Assembly (NCBI GenBank): GCA_021234155.1
Contig: JAJEKV010000003.1
Span: 34,581,166-34,645,165 of the forward strand
Reading direction: 5' to 3'
Source of the DNA: Isoetes taiwanensis
Lineage: Eukaryota > Streptophyta > Lycopodiopsida > Isoetales > Isoetaceae
DNA length: 64,000 nt
In this document: positions 34,141 to 45,460 of the stretch, in pieces
Layout: every line of letters starts with the position of its first letter
Numbering within the stretch: the first letter of the stretch is position 1
Made by a program: the position numbers and the translations under genes
Notes under the pieces: generated by a model
What the model was told of the DNA's origin: nothing
The model's input: the letters and a program-made list of their open reading frames with translations, nothing else
Databases searched by the model: none

Positions 34141-34535
34141 ATTACTATAAGGTTTTTCCTCGAAAACCCTTCGGGGCGGGGTTTTTTAATCCTGATAGTA
34201 ATCGGTGTCACTAATGTAGCCCAGGTCATAGACATGGAAAGAGGGTTTGTAATATGAACCGCACAAGAGGCGGCTCATAAACCCCACACAAATTGTTCAG
34301 TTAAAAGCTGATTGATAGCGACGCATTACCGCACGGCCACGAAGCCGATGTAAAGCGGGGTGCTGGTAATAATAGAAAAAAGTCAGCCTTCAGAAAAGGC
34401 TACATCAGAACAGCGGCCCTTTCAGTGAGCTCGCCAATGCTACACAAGTCCAGGGGCCTCAGGGCACAAGGGACAATAATGTATATTCTATTTTATTCTA
34501 TTCTATTTTATTCTATTCTATTCTATTCTTCTATT
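34141..34535 (+). repeat. Dispersed hairpin repeat with (TTCTA)n tail, copy 2
   Basis: It begins ATTACTATAAGGTTTTTCC and closes its first hairpin with AATCCTGATAGTAAT at about 34200. The inner arms are GAAAACCC and GGGGTTTT. It ends GGGACAATAATGTATATTC then (TTCTA)n to 34535. This copy has the longest middle of the three. Confidence 0.7.
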
Positions 34536-34539
34536 ATCA

Positions 34540-34992
34540 ATCCCATTATGCTCTCAATGATTGTCTATTTTTAAAGCATTTTTATCGTCAACTATTTTCT
34601 ACCCCTAGAAGGGGAACCAATTTGTAGTCGGTGATTTTTCAAAGAGCGAAGTGAAGTGATGTCCCATTGAGCTGAATGAAAAATGAGTGCAATAACCCAT
34701 GGGGGAACAAACTGGTGAACCCCAAAAAGGTGAAGAGGAGAACAAAATGATGAACCCCAAATGAGTGAAACAACAAACATAACCCGGGGTTAGACAACCC
34801 GATATATAAGATAAAAGTGTATACAATGAGTACAGGCCCCCACATAGAACATCCAGAAAATCGATGTATTGTAATGCTTCCTAACTACAACAACAGCAAT
34901 AGTCAGGTCGCACCACCATCCATCGGCAAAGACTCAAATTTTCCCCGCTAAAGTATTCGCTCTATGTGCCCCTCCACGCCGCCAGATAAAAC
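34540..34992. other. No gene recognised
   Basis: Overlapping minus-strand frames at 34592-34845 derive from a repeated phrase (GAACAAA.TG.TGAACCCCAAA) and have no domain. Confidence 0.4.
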
Positions 34993-35425
34993 GCAGCCCC
35001 ATACATATAAGTCAGCTCCAAACTGCAAGACCAAGCCACATGTGTCTGTCAACTGTGCTAGGAGCCATCTACGGGCCAAGAGTCAGCAAGCTATAAAGTT
35101 GGACTAGAAATACAAGAGCACAATATCAAAAATTAAAAAGACGATCCATGAGGATCCTCGGAAACCACGTGGCTACCTCGAGATAAGAAAATATAGGCTC
35201 GGCCCAGGGGCGTATAAAAAGCAGCCCCATGCACATTGGTGAGCTCCAAACTGTAAGACCAAACCACATGTAACTGTCAACTGTTACAGGCCAAGAGTCA
35301 ACAAGCTATAAAGTTGGACTAGAAGTACAATAGCACAACATCAAAAATTGAAGAGACGATTCATGAGGATCCTAGGAAGCCAGGGTCTACACCGAGATAG
35401 AAAAATATAGGCTCGACCTAGGGGA
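34993..35425. repeat. 228-bp tandem duplication
   Basis: Units start GCAGCCCCATACATATAAG (34993) and GCAGCCCCATGCACATTGG (35221). They share GCTATAAAGTTGGACTAGAA and CGAGATA...AAAATATAGGCTCG. The copies have diverged by small indels. Confidence 0.85.
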
Positions 35426-35429
35426 GGTT

Positions 35430-36093
35430 CCCGTTGATGCCCTTCAAAAGCGCCATACGCTGGAAAAAATGCAGAAGCCCATTGGCCAACATTGAACAAA
35501 AAGTAAAACCTATATATCCGAGCAAGAGGTGGGATTTTTTCTACCCTTCACTTTTTTTTCCCACCCTTCACGTATTATAGTACCACTTATTTTCTACCCG
35601 TCACTTCGTCTAACCCCTATCCCTTTGTACAATCATGATCAGCTTACCGCCCCCGGTAATGAATGTGACTCGCTAAACCCAAAGAAACTAACTTTCGAAT
35701 TTGTATTTCTTCCCCAATTTTCTCTACTCTGGCCTAACACCCCGCGGATTTATGTTCTCCGATTTCCACATTATATAGAATAGATCAACCATAGTCAAGA
35801 AGGTGATTGAGTCGCCCGCGCAAGCAGTAGTTCCAACTGAGGCCATGTGCTAGGTAAGCAAAAAGCAATGTCAAATTTTCTATGGGTTTAGGGCGCCCTG
35901 TTAATTTGTCTTTCTTGCATTCTTCCAGACAAGAAGGAATGTTCCCTTAAAACCAGACCTGGTTGATTGCGCACAGAAGAAGACTTCCATGTGTATGCGG
36001 GTCTGCCAAATGAGGGCGTTCATCCCTCTCAATTTCGAATAGATATTATCTCTGCAGCAACAATGAAGTTTGGGATACCAACGATGTCATTCC
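35430..36093. other. No gene recognised
   Basis: Pyrimidine-rich frame at 35529-35783 without a domain. The rest is unannotated flank of the CACTA element. Confidence 0.4.
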
Positions 36094-36096
36094 TGT

Positions 36097-36387
36097 CACT
36101 ACAAGGTAATGCCTATTCTGCGTCAGAAAATGCGTCAGAAAAATCTTAAGGTTTTTCCTGTGAGCCTTTGACGAACTTTTTAATGAAAATGCTGACGCAA
36201 AAACTGACGAAAATTTCTTACGGAAAATATGACGAAAAATCTGATGCATAAATCTGATGCAGAGTCTGATTTTTCATTAGAGAATATTCGTTAGAATATG
36301 CGCTAGCCATATGAATCTGGGCAATTGTCTATATGTGAAGGGGTTGGGACGATTTTTCTGATGCAAAACAAGTTTTCTCTTGTAGTG
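36097..36387. mobile_element. CACTA-type MITE, 291 bp
   Basis: Terminal inverted repeats CACTACAAG and CTTGTAGTG bound the element, with a 3-bp target duplication TGT on both sides (36094-36096 and 36388-36390). Subterminal copies of GCGTCAGAAAA and its complement (TCTGATGCA types) fill the inside, the usual transposase-binding layout of CACTA elements. No coding capacity. Confidence 0.92.
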
Positions 36388-36599
36388 TGTCAAGTGTCAA
36401 GTAGGGTCCAGAGATCGCCAAGCTTAATTGGGCAGTAGTTGCAGCTAAGTTTAGAACCTACAACATCAAGGTTAAAAGTGAACAAACCAGCAGTGGCCCA
36501 GCAAAGCATAGCAGAGTCTTGCAGATCTCAGCGGATCACAGCATCAGAAAGGCAAGCTTCAAGAAGCACTGGTATTAAACTAGAAGGGAGGCCATCCAT

Positions 36600-37440
36600 G
36601 AAGAATATTATAATATGTCCAGTGACTTGCTCAGCTTATGGGAAGAATATATCATGCCTGAAAGTCATGATCAAAGATCTACAGGATGCTTTACACAAGT
36701 AGCATGCTGATTTAATGGCCAAGAAGAAGAAGCTAGTTGTCCAGTTCCAAACTAAGGAAACTTTCTTCTCGGCTTCACAGGAGAAATTGCAAACCATAAA
36801 AACAACATCTCACGTCTCCAAGCCCTGACAGATCCTGATGTAGGTGCCTCTGCTGAGCTACTAAACTTAGAAATGGAGAAAGACATGGCAATGTACATGC
36901 TCAAATCCCTCCTTGAAATGGGGGGTGGGCCAGTAGATGAAGGGATAGTTCAACAAGTGGCCACTGTAATTGCTGAGGTTGCAAACAATGAAGTGCAGCT
37001 TGCAAAAGCCCAACAACATTTACAGAATGTGAACTGGCTCAGGAAACTAATAAAGAGAGTTGGCCAACTTGTGAGCATCTTTCTTGTGCCATTCAGGTTG
37101 CCAATTGGAGATGAGGAGAGATGCTCCACATGCAGGCTCGATTTTGGGATGATTACATCCTTAGCTTGAAGCTGAAATGTGGCCACATATATCATGTCAG
37201 TTGCCTGAGTTTGCTTATGGAGAAGACACATTGCCTTGAGTGTGCAGAAATAGTTCGAGCAGGGTTAATACAGGGGGCAAACCAGACAAGCAGAAAATCT
37301 TATATGCTGGAGCAGCACATAAAGACAAGGTTGAGACAATTAACCTTGATGATGAGCATGTAGCTACAACTCTAGACAGTAGCAGGAAACAGAAGCATGT
37401 GAGAACACCAACAAGTAGAAAAACCCCCGGATGAATTAAG
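36600..37440 (+). pseudogene. Coiled-coil plus RING-like zinc-finger gene remnant, copy 2
   Basis: Coding pieces read MIKDLQDALHK (36670), MEKDMAMYMLKSLLEMGGG then EVQLAKAQQHLQNVNWL (36873-37060), and RLPIGDEERCSTCRLDFG (37090-37150). In another frame come LSLKLKCGHIYHVSC and KTHCLEC (37160-37250), and then INLDDEHVATTLDSS (37340-37385). Stops and a frameshift at about 37150 separate them. The zinc-finger pattern and the acidic segment that follows match the remnant at 16458-17640, so these are two diverged members of one family. The 3' end is cut by a LINE fragment at 37624. Confidence 0.5.
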
Positions 37441-37623
37441 CACAAGTCTACAAGTACTCAAACTCCACAGCCAAGGACTGCTAGAAAAGGTACATGCTTG
37501 TCTTCTGAATTGATAACAATAGTAGAAGATCCAGTAGACAGCACACAGCAAGATGCCGGCAGTCACAGCAGCACGATGCAGCACCCGACAACACAGTTCT
37601 GAAGACACCAAACCCTACATAAT

Positions 37624-38423
37624 CTAAGGCAAATTCGAGTAGCCAATTACTTTGTAGTTTCGAATTCTACAGTAGCCTCTACAAAGGCCTCCTCTAACAT
37701 TAGGGAGGAAGGCAGATTGGTTTGGGTTGATACATTTTTGCAAATGATCTTTAATTCTCAATGCAATAATTTTAGCACAAACCTTATAGGTAGAATTTGT
37801 TAAAGAGATCGGTCCCCAATTAGAAAAATTGGTGGGTTTATTTATCTTAGGAACCAGAGAAATAAAGCCACTAGCAATAGATGGATGAAGATGATTGATA
37901 GTCCAGAAGCCTTTAATAAAAGCCATAAAATCCTGCTTCATAGCATCCCAAAAATGTAAGTAAAATTCAGAGGGAAATCCATCTGGGCCAGGAGATTTGC
38001 CATGCTTTAGACTTTTGAGCACAGAACATATTTTCTCATTGGTCAAAGCAATATCCATTTTTGAATGATCACTGGAAATGATTGAATCAATGAGCTTTTT
38101 AAAATTATCAGCTTTAGTGGTCTCAGAAGCAACTCTAGGAAGATCAACAGCAAACAATTTGGAATAACTCGAGGAGAAGAAGCTAAGATTATTACCTGAA
38201 TTGTCTTTAACTTCAATAATAGAGTTTTTGAGTTGTCTGGATTTGGCAACCCTGAAAAAGAAATTTGTACGCCCGAGTCCATATCATTGATATATTTAAT
38301 TTTGCATCTGTTAGCAGCACGTTTAGCCTCTATCTCTTCAATAAGCTTAATTTGTCTTTCAATATCTTCCTCTTTAAGATGAAGAATAGGGCTTAGAGAA
38401 ATGCTACACATATGACCATCCAA
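37624..38423 (-). mobile_element. LINE reverse transcriptase fragment
   Basis: The frame reads LKHGKSPGPDGFPSEFYLHF, ASGFISLVPKINKPTNFSNW, TYKVCAKIIALRIKDHL and NPNQSAFLPN, the fingers/palm start of an L1-type reverse transcriptase. It stops before the YADD box. Upstream (38423-38190) a frameshifted piece reads EEDIERQIKLIEEIEAKRAA. It differs from the LINE at 20.7-29.1 kb and is truncated at both ends. Confidence 0.85.
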
Positions 38424-38660
38424 GCATTACAGTCGAGTAGCTTCATTTCAAGGAGTTGAAAGTTGTACTTGAGGATTTTCCTAAATACCATGGTTTAATT
38501 TTCTTGGTAGATGACAGTCTACACAAAAGGTTTCTAAATCCTTCACACACAACCCTTCCTATTATGTCTTTCAAGGGACGGAAAGAGGAGAAATTTTTAC
38601 AAAACTTTGTATGTCCACCATTGGACTACTTTTGAAAACCCTTGTACACTTTATGTAATA

Positions 38661-39111
38661 CTAGTAAATTGCCCACCGTTGGTGGGCTTTATATGTGATT
38701 GTCACCTTTTATGATCATTCCATGTGATGTCTTAGAAGTAGGCTTAGAGTGTAATTGATGAAAGCAAGCATGTCTCTGTCATGACAGAATAATCACCTTT
38801 GGTGGGCAGTCCATGGGATGGCACTGAGAATCCAGAAATACGTTTTGTTTGATGCCTTATTGATAATGTTGCCCATAATTGGTGTGAAGTACATTCGGTT
38901 GCATGAAAATATTTTTATTTGTTGTATATGTTCAAAGAAGATGATACCATTGTCATCTTGAATGGACAAAACATGTGCATCAAGAGTGGGGTAGGCTATG
39001 GGAGAGGAGCAAAGGCACTACTCTTAGAGATATCAGAGACAATAACTTTAGTTACATAAAATAGTTTAGATAGCGGTATAAGAAATTGGTTTATACTATA
39101 TTCTAGATAGA
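38661..39111 (-). mobile_element. Small non-autonomous Helitron, candidate
   Basis: The minus-strand 3' end is clear: a hairpin with arms GCCCACC/GGTGGGC (38671-38687), six bases, then CTAG (38664-38661) followed by T, the canonical plant Helitron terminus. A matching 5' start TCTATCTAG preceded by A lies at 39111. The 5' end is a guess based on the A|TC rule. Confidence 0.5.
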
Positions 39112-39607
39112 TGAGAACTCAAAAAGCTTTAAATTAAACATGATCTTCAGATAGATATTGAATATGATCTCTAGATAGAAATGTTGCTTATTAATAAAGT
39201 TTGGGGCAACTTGAGCGGAGAACTCTCAAAAGTTTACATAAAATTTTTTGCAAGAATGTAAAGTACCTCAACAACACAAATCAACAAAGATACATGTTCC
39301 ACAGTATCTTTTGCAACAATATTTGCTTACTTTACCAAACAACACACATCCAATTTATCCGAAGTCTTACAGGGCTGTGGCCAAATCCAAGTTATATGAT
39401 AGATAACAATCATTGATGATGGCTACAGACTTTACAAATGGCTTACATGTTTTTCCTTCTAGTTGGTAGCCTACTACTCCCCTACTTGAACTGGATAAAA
39501 ATCAAACTATATCTGGGTTTCAGAGGCATAACGTAAGTGCATTAACATTATGCAGAAACCTGTATTATATTCAGGGTCTTCACAAAATTTGCATGCAATA
39601 CTGTATA
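39112..39607. other. No gene recognised; contains repeat shared with palindrome spacer
   Basis: 39297-39504 is a diverged direct repeat of 42010-42215 (TTCCACAGTATCTTTTGCAA ... ACTTGAACTGGATAAAAATC). The rest has no feature I can support. Confidence 0.6.
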
Positions 39608-39747
39608 CTCTAGGTTACAGTAAATATCTAGAGTATCTAGATACTCTAGATACAGTAAATATCTAGAGTAAATATCTAGTATTTACTGTATCTAGGTTAC
39701 AGTAAATATCTAGGTTACCTAGAGTATCTAGGTTAGAGTATCTAGGT
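39608..39747. repeat. Palindromic TATCTAG(G) repeat cluster
   Basis: About a dozen copies of TATCTAG/CTAGATA, joined by GTAAATA, GGTTACAG or AGAG linkers, occur on both strands in 140 bp. The cluster directly abuts the palindrome that starts at 39749. Confidence 0.9.
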
Positions 39748-39748
39748 T

Positions 39749-40918
39749 TCCTTTTTCCTTCTTGATGGTTTTGATTTGACAGTGATGCATTGGGTCCAAG
39801 ATGTGAGATAACTATCATAGAATGAATTGGCAGTTTAGGCACTAATGGCAAATAAATGTAATGCAAAACATATTTAGACCCAATCTATAAGGGTTTTATG
39901 TGTTGGGTCTTAGTGAATAATAGTTAAAGTATTGCAACACTGACCTTTCGATATATCTTCTTTATAACTTATTTTTGCAACTGTTGCTCCACTTTCTGAA
40001 TTTCCAAGTGCTCCCCTTTAACAACAAATGGATTATTTTAGCCCATCAACATCAATGTGCCCAGTTATGGAATTTCTTTCAAAAACATTTCACGCCTACA
40101 ATTTATGATCTAATTCTTGCTCCCCATCAATGTGCCCAGTTAAGAAACTACTTTTGAAAACATTTCACGCCACTTTATGATCTACTTCTTGCTTCTAATG
40201 CTTAACATCACATCTACTTTCGGAATGCCCAACAAAATATCAACGTCCATAAGGTCATCAAAATTTACAATGCGCTTTTATGTAGTTATTTCCAATGAAA
40301 GCCCAGCCATTCTTTGGGCACTTTTTCTATTATTCAAGAAGCTAGGGTACCTCTGTTCATGTGCATATATGTCATAATTAAAACTCTTATGTATATTGTC
40401 AACATAAAGCATAAGACAAATACAATGAGGGTATTTAGGCATTTTGGGCATAACGTTTTTTAAGGGCAACATGATAAATGGCAGCCCTATCCAAATGTAT
40501 GGCAAATTTACACCTTATGCCTCTGTTAATTGGATCATATTTTCTCGCGGCACAAGCTCCACATACAAATCCAATGTTCATATGCACATAGCTTTAAAGC
40601 TCAACTCCCTATTAATATAAGCTTTAACCTTTGCACATATATCTAACTAGAGCCCCGCATGTAAGCATACACCTTTGCCTTATACAAAACCAACACATTC
40701 TGGAACACAACCAACCAATGGAATCTTGAACACAACCAACCATATTGTCAAGGGCACTTTGCAAGACAATAAGTGAATGGAGTAATGGCACAACATCCAC
40801 TAACACCAACACAAAGGGCAAGAGGGAGGAGTTGCAATAGGCTGCGGCAACACCGGTATCTTTGATGCCTTATCATGCGGGTTTCAACTTATACCAAAGC
40901 GGCGGGCACCATTACTAG
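39749..40918 (+). mobile_element. Non-autonomous Helitron in the left arm
   Basis: It starts TCCTTTTTCC and ends ACCATTACTAG followed by T. The 3' hairpin is degraded here (GCGGCGGGC keeps only one arm). It is the mirror of the better preserved copy at 43309-44485. No transposase is encoded. Confidence 0.6.
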
Positions 40919-41905
40919 TAAAGTTTTAGTGTAATAATAAAGTTTTAGTGTATGTAGGGGCATAAAACCCTAAAATTTTTCGACGGCCCCATTTCACTTA
41001 AAATTTTGGATTTCTTGCGGACCATCGAACCCTAGCCTCAATCAAGCTTCAATCCGGCTGGCTATGGCGGTTGCGGGAGATTCTTGATGGGTTTTGTTGC
41101 CGTATTGAATTGGGTTTTCAGACCAAGTACTTAAAAAAGCTTCATTTCGATGGAGATGGGGTATGGGCTATCGTGAATATGAATATTCTTAGTCGAATTC
41201 ACCGTCTCGGAAAGCTTGGGTTGGGCTTTTTTCTAAAAGTAGCGAATCGTTTTTGGATTCTTGAGGCGGATTATGAGGTTGAATTTTTTTTCCTTGGTGG
41301 ACCGGAAATGTAGACCGGTTTATGGAAGAGGAAAGCGTCACATGGGCCTTATTGCCCACGCGGTGTCTGAAGGTGGGCCGGCATGTTACGAGGGGGTAAG
41401 CTCTTCTTAAATGCTTCATTTCCCTGTTTTTTCCTTTTCCATCCAGACCGGCAGAAAAAAGCCCTTCCATTTTCAATCCGTCAAAACATCCATCAAATGC
41501 AAAGCTACAACTCCATTGAGCAATGGAGCATGAAGTAAACACAACCGGGTGATTACCGGGAGGCGATTTCTACCGGTTTGAAATGCTTTTGTCTTTTTGT
41601 CTATAGGGAAGCTTCTTGAAAGCTATATTTGATTGATAGAAGTTCGTTTCTGATAAGAAAAGGGACCTCAGAATACTGCACATATCTTAAGAAATGCATG
41701 CATAAAGTTCTAAGAAACAGTTCCATCCTTAATTCACTTGATTCCTCAAAACTTTTCCTGTTTGCCATGCTTCTGGTTCAATATCAACCAAATTTCTCCA
41801 GCATATTTGCAAATGAAGAGATTATAAATTTTTGTTCAGAATAATAAGAGGATGTATGTTTCTGACATGATTTCTTAGGAATGTAATATTTGGGTGACAC
41901 CAGTT
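39749..41905 (+). repeat. Left arm of a 4.7-kb palindrome
   Basis: The reverse complement of this stretch is found at 42310-44485 with moderate divergence. It can be followed throughout: for example the 71-codon frame at 41629-41844 recurs on the minus strand within 42371-42619. The outer end coincides with the TCCTTTTT start of a Helitron-like unit. Confidence 0.9.
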
Positions 41906-42009
41906 GCTACTTGCTTGTCTTGCTGCATCTGGCCAGAAAACATCCTAGCATTTACCCAAATCATTTCTAAATAATCGAACCCTCTTATAACCGAATAATA
42001 CCATGCAAG

Positions 42010-42215
42010 TTCCACAGTATCTTTTGCAACAATATTTGCTACACATCCAGTTTATCCCAAGTCCTACAGGGCTGTGGCCAAATCTTAATACCCTATATCC
42101 AAGTTATATGGTAAACAACAATCACTCATGATGCTACAGACTTTACAGATGGTTTATATATTTTTCCTTCTAGTTGGTAACCTGCTCCTCCCCTACTTGA
42201 ACTGGATAAAAATCA
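42010..42215. repeat. Palindrome spacer repeat
   Basis: Direct, diverged copy of 39297-39504, located in the roughly 400-bp spacer between the two palindrome arms (41906-42309). Confidence 0.8.
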
Positions 42216-42309
42216 CATACTACTTCCCTGGCATTTCATTCTAATTCGAAATGTTCTAGCACTGGCCCCTGCAGAAAGTAGTTTATGCTTGTATCAGATG
42301 GGCGAAAAG

Positions 42310-44485
42310 AACTGGTGTCACCCAAATATTACATTCCTAAGAAATCATGTCAGAAACATACATCCTCTTATTATTCTGAACAAAAATTTATAATCTCTTC
42401 ATTTGCAAATATGCTGGAGAAATTTGGTTGATATTGAACCAGAAGCATGGCAAACAGGAAAAGTTTTGAGGAATCAAGTGAATTAAGGATGGAACTGTTT
42501 CTTAGAACTTTATGCATGCATTTCTTAAGATATGTGCAGTATTCTGAGGTCCCTTTTCTTATCAGAAACGAACTTCTATCAATCAAATATAGCTTTCGAT
42601 TGCTTCCTGTTATAGACAAAAAGACAAAAGCATTTCAAACCCGGTAGAAATCGCTCCCTGAATCGATCGCTTGTGTTTACTTCATGCTCCATTGCTCCGG
42701 TGGAGTTGTAGCTTTGCATTTGATGGATGTTTTGGCCGGATTGAAAATGGAAGGGCTTTTTCTCACGGTGCGGATGGAAAAGGAAAAAAATGTGGAAATG
42801 AAGCATTTAAGAAGAGCTTACCTCGTAACATGCCGCCCACCTTCAGACACAAATGTAAGGGTGGGCAATAAGGCCCATGTGACGCTTCCTCTTCCATAAA
42901 CCAGTCCCACGCCCGGCCCATTGGAAGGAAAAAAAAAATTCAACCTCATAATCCGCCTCTGAATCCAAAAACATTCTCGCATAGCTTTTAGAAAAAAGCC
43001 CAACCCAAGCTTTTCCAGACAGCCCAATTCGACTAAGAATATTCATATTCACGCATAGCCCATACCGAATCTCCATCGAAATGAAGCTTTTTAAGTACTT
43101 GGTCTGAAAACCCAATTCAATACGGCAACAAAACCCATCAAGAATCTCCCGCAGCTGCCATAGCCAGGCTGGATTGAAGCTTGGATTGAGGCTAGGGTTC
43201 GATGGTCTGCAAGGAAATCCAAAATTTTAAGTGAAATCTGGGCCGTCGAAAATTTTAGGGTTTTATGCACGACATACACTAAAACTTTATTATTACACTA
43301 AAACTTTACTAGTAATGGTGCCCAGCGTTGCTGGGCATAAGTTGGAAACCTGTACAGGATAAGGCATCAAAGATACCGAGGTGTTGCTGCAGCTATTGCA
43401 ACTCCTCCCTCTTGCCCTTTGTGTTGGTGTTAGTGGATGTTGTGCCATTACTCCATTCAGCTTATTGTCTTGCAAAGTGCCCTTGACAATATGGTTGGTT
43501 GTGTTCAAGATTCCATTGGTTGGTTGTGTTCCAGGAATGTGTTGGTTTTGTATAAGGCAAAGGTGTATGCTTACATGCGGAGGCTCTAGTTAGATATATG
43601 TGCACAGGTTAAAGCTTATATTAATAGGGGAGTTGAGCTTTAAAGCTATGTGCATATGAACATTGGATTTGTATGTGGAGCTTGTGCCGTGAGAAAATAT
43701 GATCCAATTAACAGAGGCATAAGGTGTAAATTTGCCATACATTTGGATAGGCTGCCATTTATCATGTTGCCCTTAAAAACGTTATGCCCAAAATGCCTAA
43801 ATACCCTCATTGTATTTGTCTTATGCTTTATGTTGACAATATACATAAGAGTTTTAATTATGACATATATGCACATGAACAGAGGTACCCTAGCTTCTTG
43901 AATAATAGAAAAAGTGCCCAGCAATGGCTGGGCTTTCATTGGAAATAACTACATAAAAGCGCATTGTAAATTCTTGATGACCTTATGGACGTTGATATTT
44001 TGTTGGGCATTCCGAGTAGATGTGATGTTAAGCATTAGAAGCAAGAAGTAGATCATAAAGTGGCGTGAAATGTTTTCAAAAGTAGTTTCTTAACTGGGCA
44101 CATTGATGGGGAGCAAGAATTAGATCATAAATTGTAGGCGTGAAATGTTTTTGAAAGAAATTCCATAACTGGGCACATTGATGTTGATGGGCTAAAATAA
44201 TCCATTTGTTGTTAAAGGGGAGCACTTGGAAATTCAGGAAAGTGGAGCAACAGGTTGCAAAAATAAGTTATAAAGAAGATATATCGAAAGGCTGTGTTGC
44301 AATACTTTAACTATTATTCACTAAGACCCAACACATAAAACCCTTATAGATTGGGTCTAAATATGTTTTGCATTACATTTATTTGCCATTAGTGCCTAAA
44401 CTGCCAATTCATTCTATGATAGTTATCTCACATCTTGGACCCAATGCATCACTGTCAAATCAAAACCATCAAGAAGAAAAAAGGA
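42310..44485 (-). repeat. Right arm of the 4.7-kb palindrome
   Basis: Inverted partner of 39749-41905, including the Helitron-like unit and about 1 kb of sequence internal to it. Differences are mainly small indels and substitutions. Confidence 0.9.
43309..44485 (-). mobile_element. Non-autonomous Helitron in the right arm
   Basis: On the minus strand it starts TCCTTTTTTC at 44485, preceded by A. It ends with a hairpin of arms GCCCAGC/GCTGGGC (43320-43336), seven bases, and CTAG (43312-43309), followed by T. These are textbook Helitron termini with A|T target flanks. A second hairpin of the same arms lies inside at about 43917-43934. Confidence 0.7.
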
Positions 44486-44499
44486 TATGTAATGAGAGC

Positions 44500-45090
44500 T
44501 TACAACAACCAAGAAGGGCATAGGACATGTAATGGGGTCCTACAGACACAAACATAAGACTGTGATGTTAATCAAATAGATATAACTACCAAATGGCAGC
44601 ACAAAAACAAACGTTCTTGCCCATTCAACCCTAAAGCAGAAAATTTTAGAAAATAACCAAAAACTACTGCATAAATACCTTCCAGACTGTGGGCCAAAAA
44701 CCAATGTTGCATAGAATTTGCATGTTGTTGACACCTTTCACAATAAGATCTTATCCATGCCTGCCAAAATTCACTGCTGCAAATCCAGCAGACAACATGT
44801 CTTTCCACTGCAATATCAACAATGCTTCTAATAAAGATAAGATGATGAAAACAAATGTAGAAACGAAGTTAAATTTAAAGCTACAATTCTGTAACCAATG
44901 AAGTGCATGCCCCTGAAAACAATGAGCAAAGATGCGCAAGAAGTGACTGAATCCTATATTGCAAAAGCTTATGTGCAAGAACGAATCAAAGATGCGAGGC
45001 AGTTTGGATGCTTCAATCTAGCCATACCCCATTTAATCTGACATAGATGTTCAGTGTCGAATTTACGTGTAGATGGCTGCTCAGGAAGCA
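44500..45090. other. Unassigned sequence beside captured gene fragments
   Basis: Minus-strand frames (SLLEALLILQWKDMLSAGF at 44840-44780) have some coding character but are broken. I do not recognise a family. Confidence 0.3.
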
Positions 45091-45094
45091 TCTA

Positions 45095-45355
45095 TCATAA
45101 AACTGAAACCATCAATAAAATGGCTCCAGCAATCACAGTTGTAAAGAACACGTTCACAACCATGAAGTAATAATACTTGGCTGCCGTTACAATATCCAGT
45201 TGGGATAATGATAAGTGGCCTTCAATTTTAGACATAATCATGAATACTTTCGGCAAAAAATGTAGAAATAACTTGAGTGCAAGCCCAGGAATAAAGCCTT
45301 GCAGGAAGTAAATATTACCATGTAATGCAGACATGAAAGGAATTAGCACTACCAA
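45095..45355 (-). pseudogene. OSCA/CSC1-type cation channel fragment
   Basis: OSCA channels are hyperosmolality-gated, plasma-membrane calcium-permeable channels. This frame reads LQGFIPGLALKLFLHFLPKV, FMIMSKIEGHLSLS and AAKYYYFMVVNVF, the conserved transmembrane core of that family. The rest of the gene (about 700 residues in intact members) is absent, so this is a captured or relic exon. It lies on the same strand as the USP-kinase fragment just upstream. Confidence 0.75.
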
Positions 45356-45460
45356 AATATGTCAATATCTTGAATGCAGGGCACCATTTCATAAACTCAG
45401 TTTCCCAATTAAGCATCACACTTGTAGGACTCCCCTCCCCCTGCAGAGTATAAGCATTAA

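Noticed and set aside
39608-39747. CRISPR array
   Set aside because: Spacers are not unique or of constant length, and this is a plant genome with simple palindromic repeats.
39749-44485. Mutator-type element with long terminal inverted repeats
   Set aside because: No 9-bp target duplication or G/C-rich terminal motif is seen, whereas both outer ends fit Helitron 5' starts.
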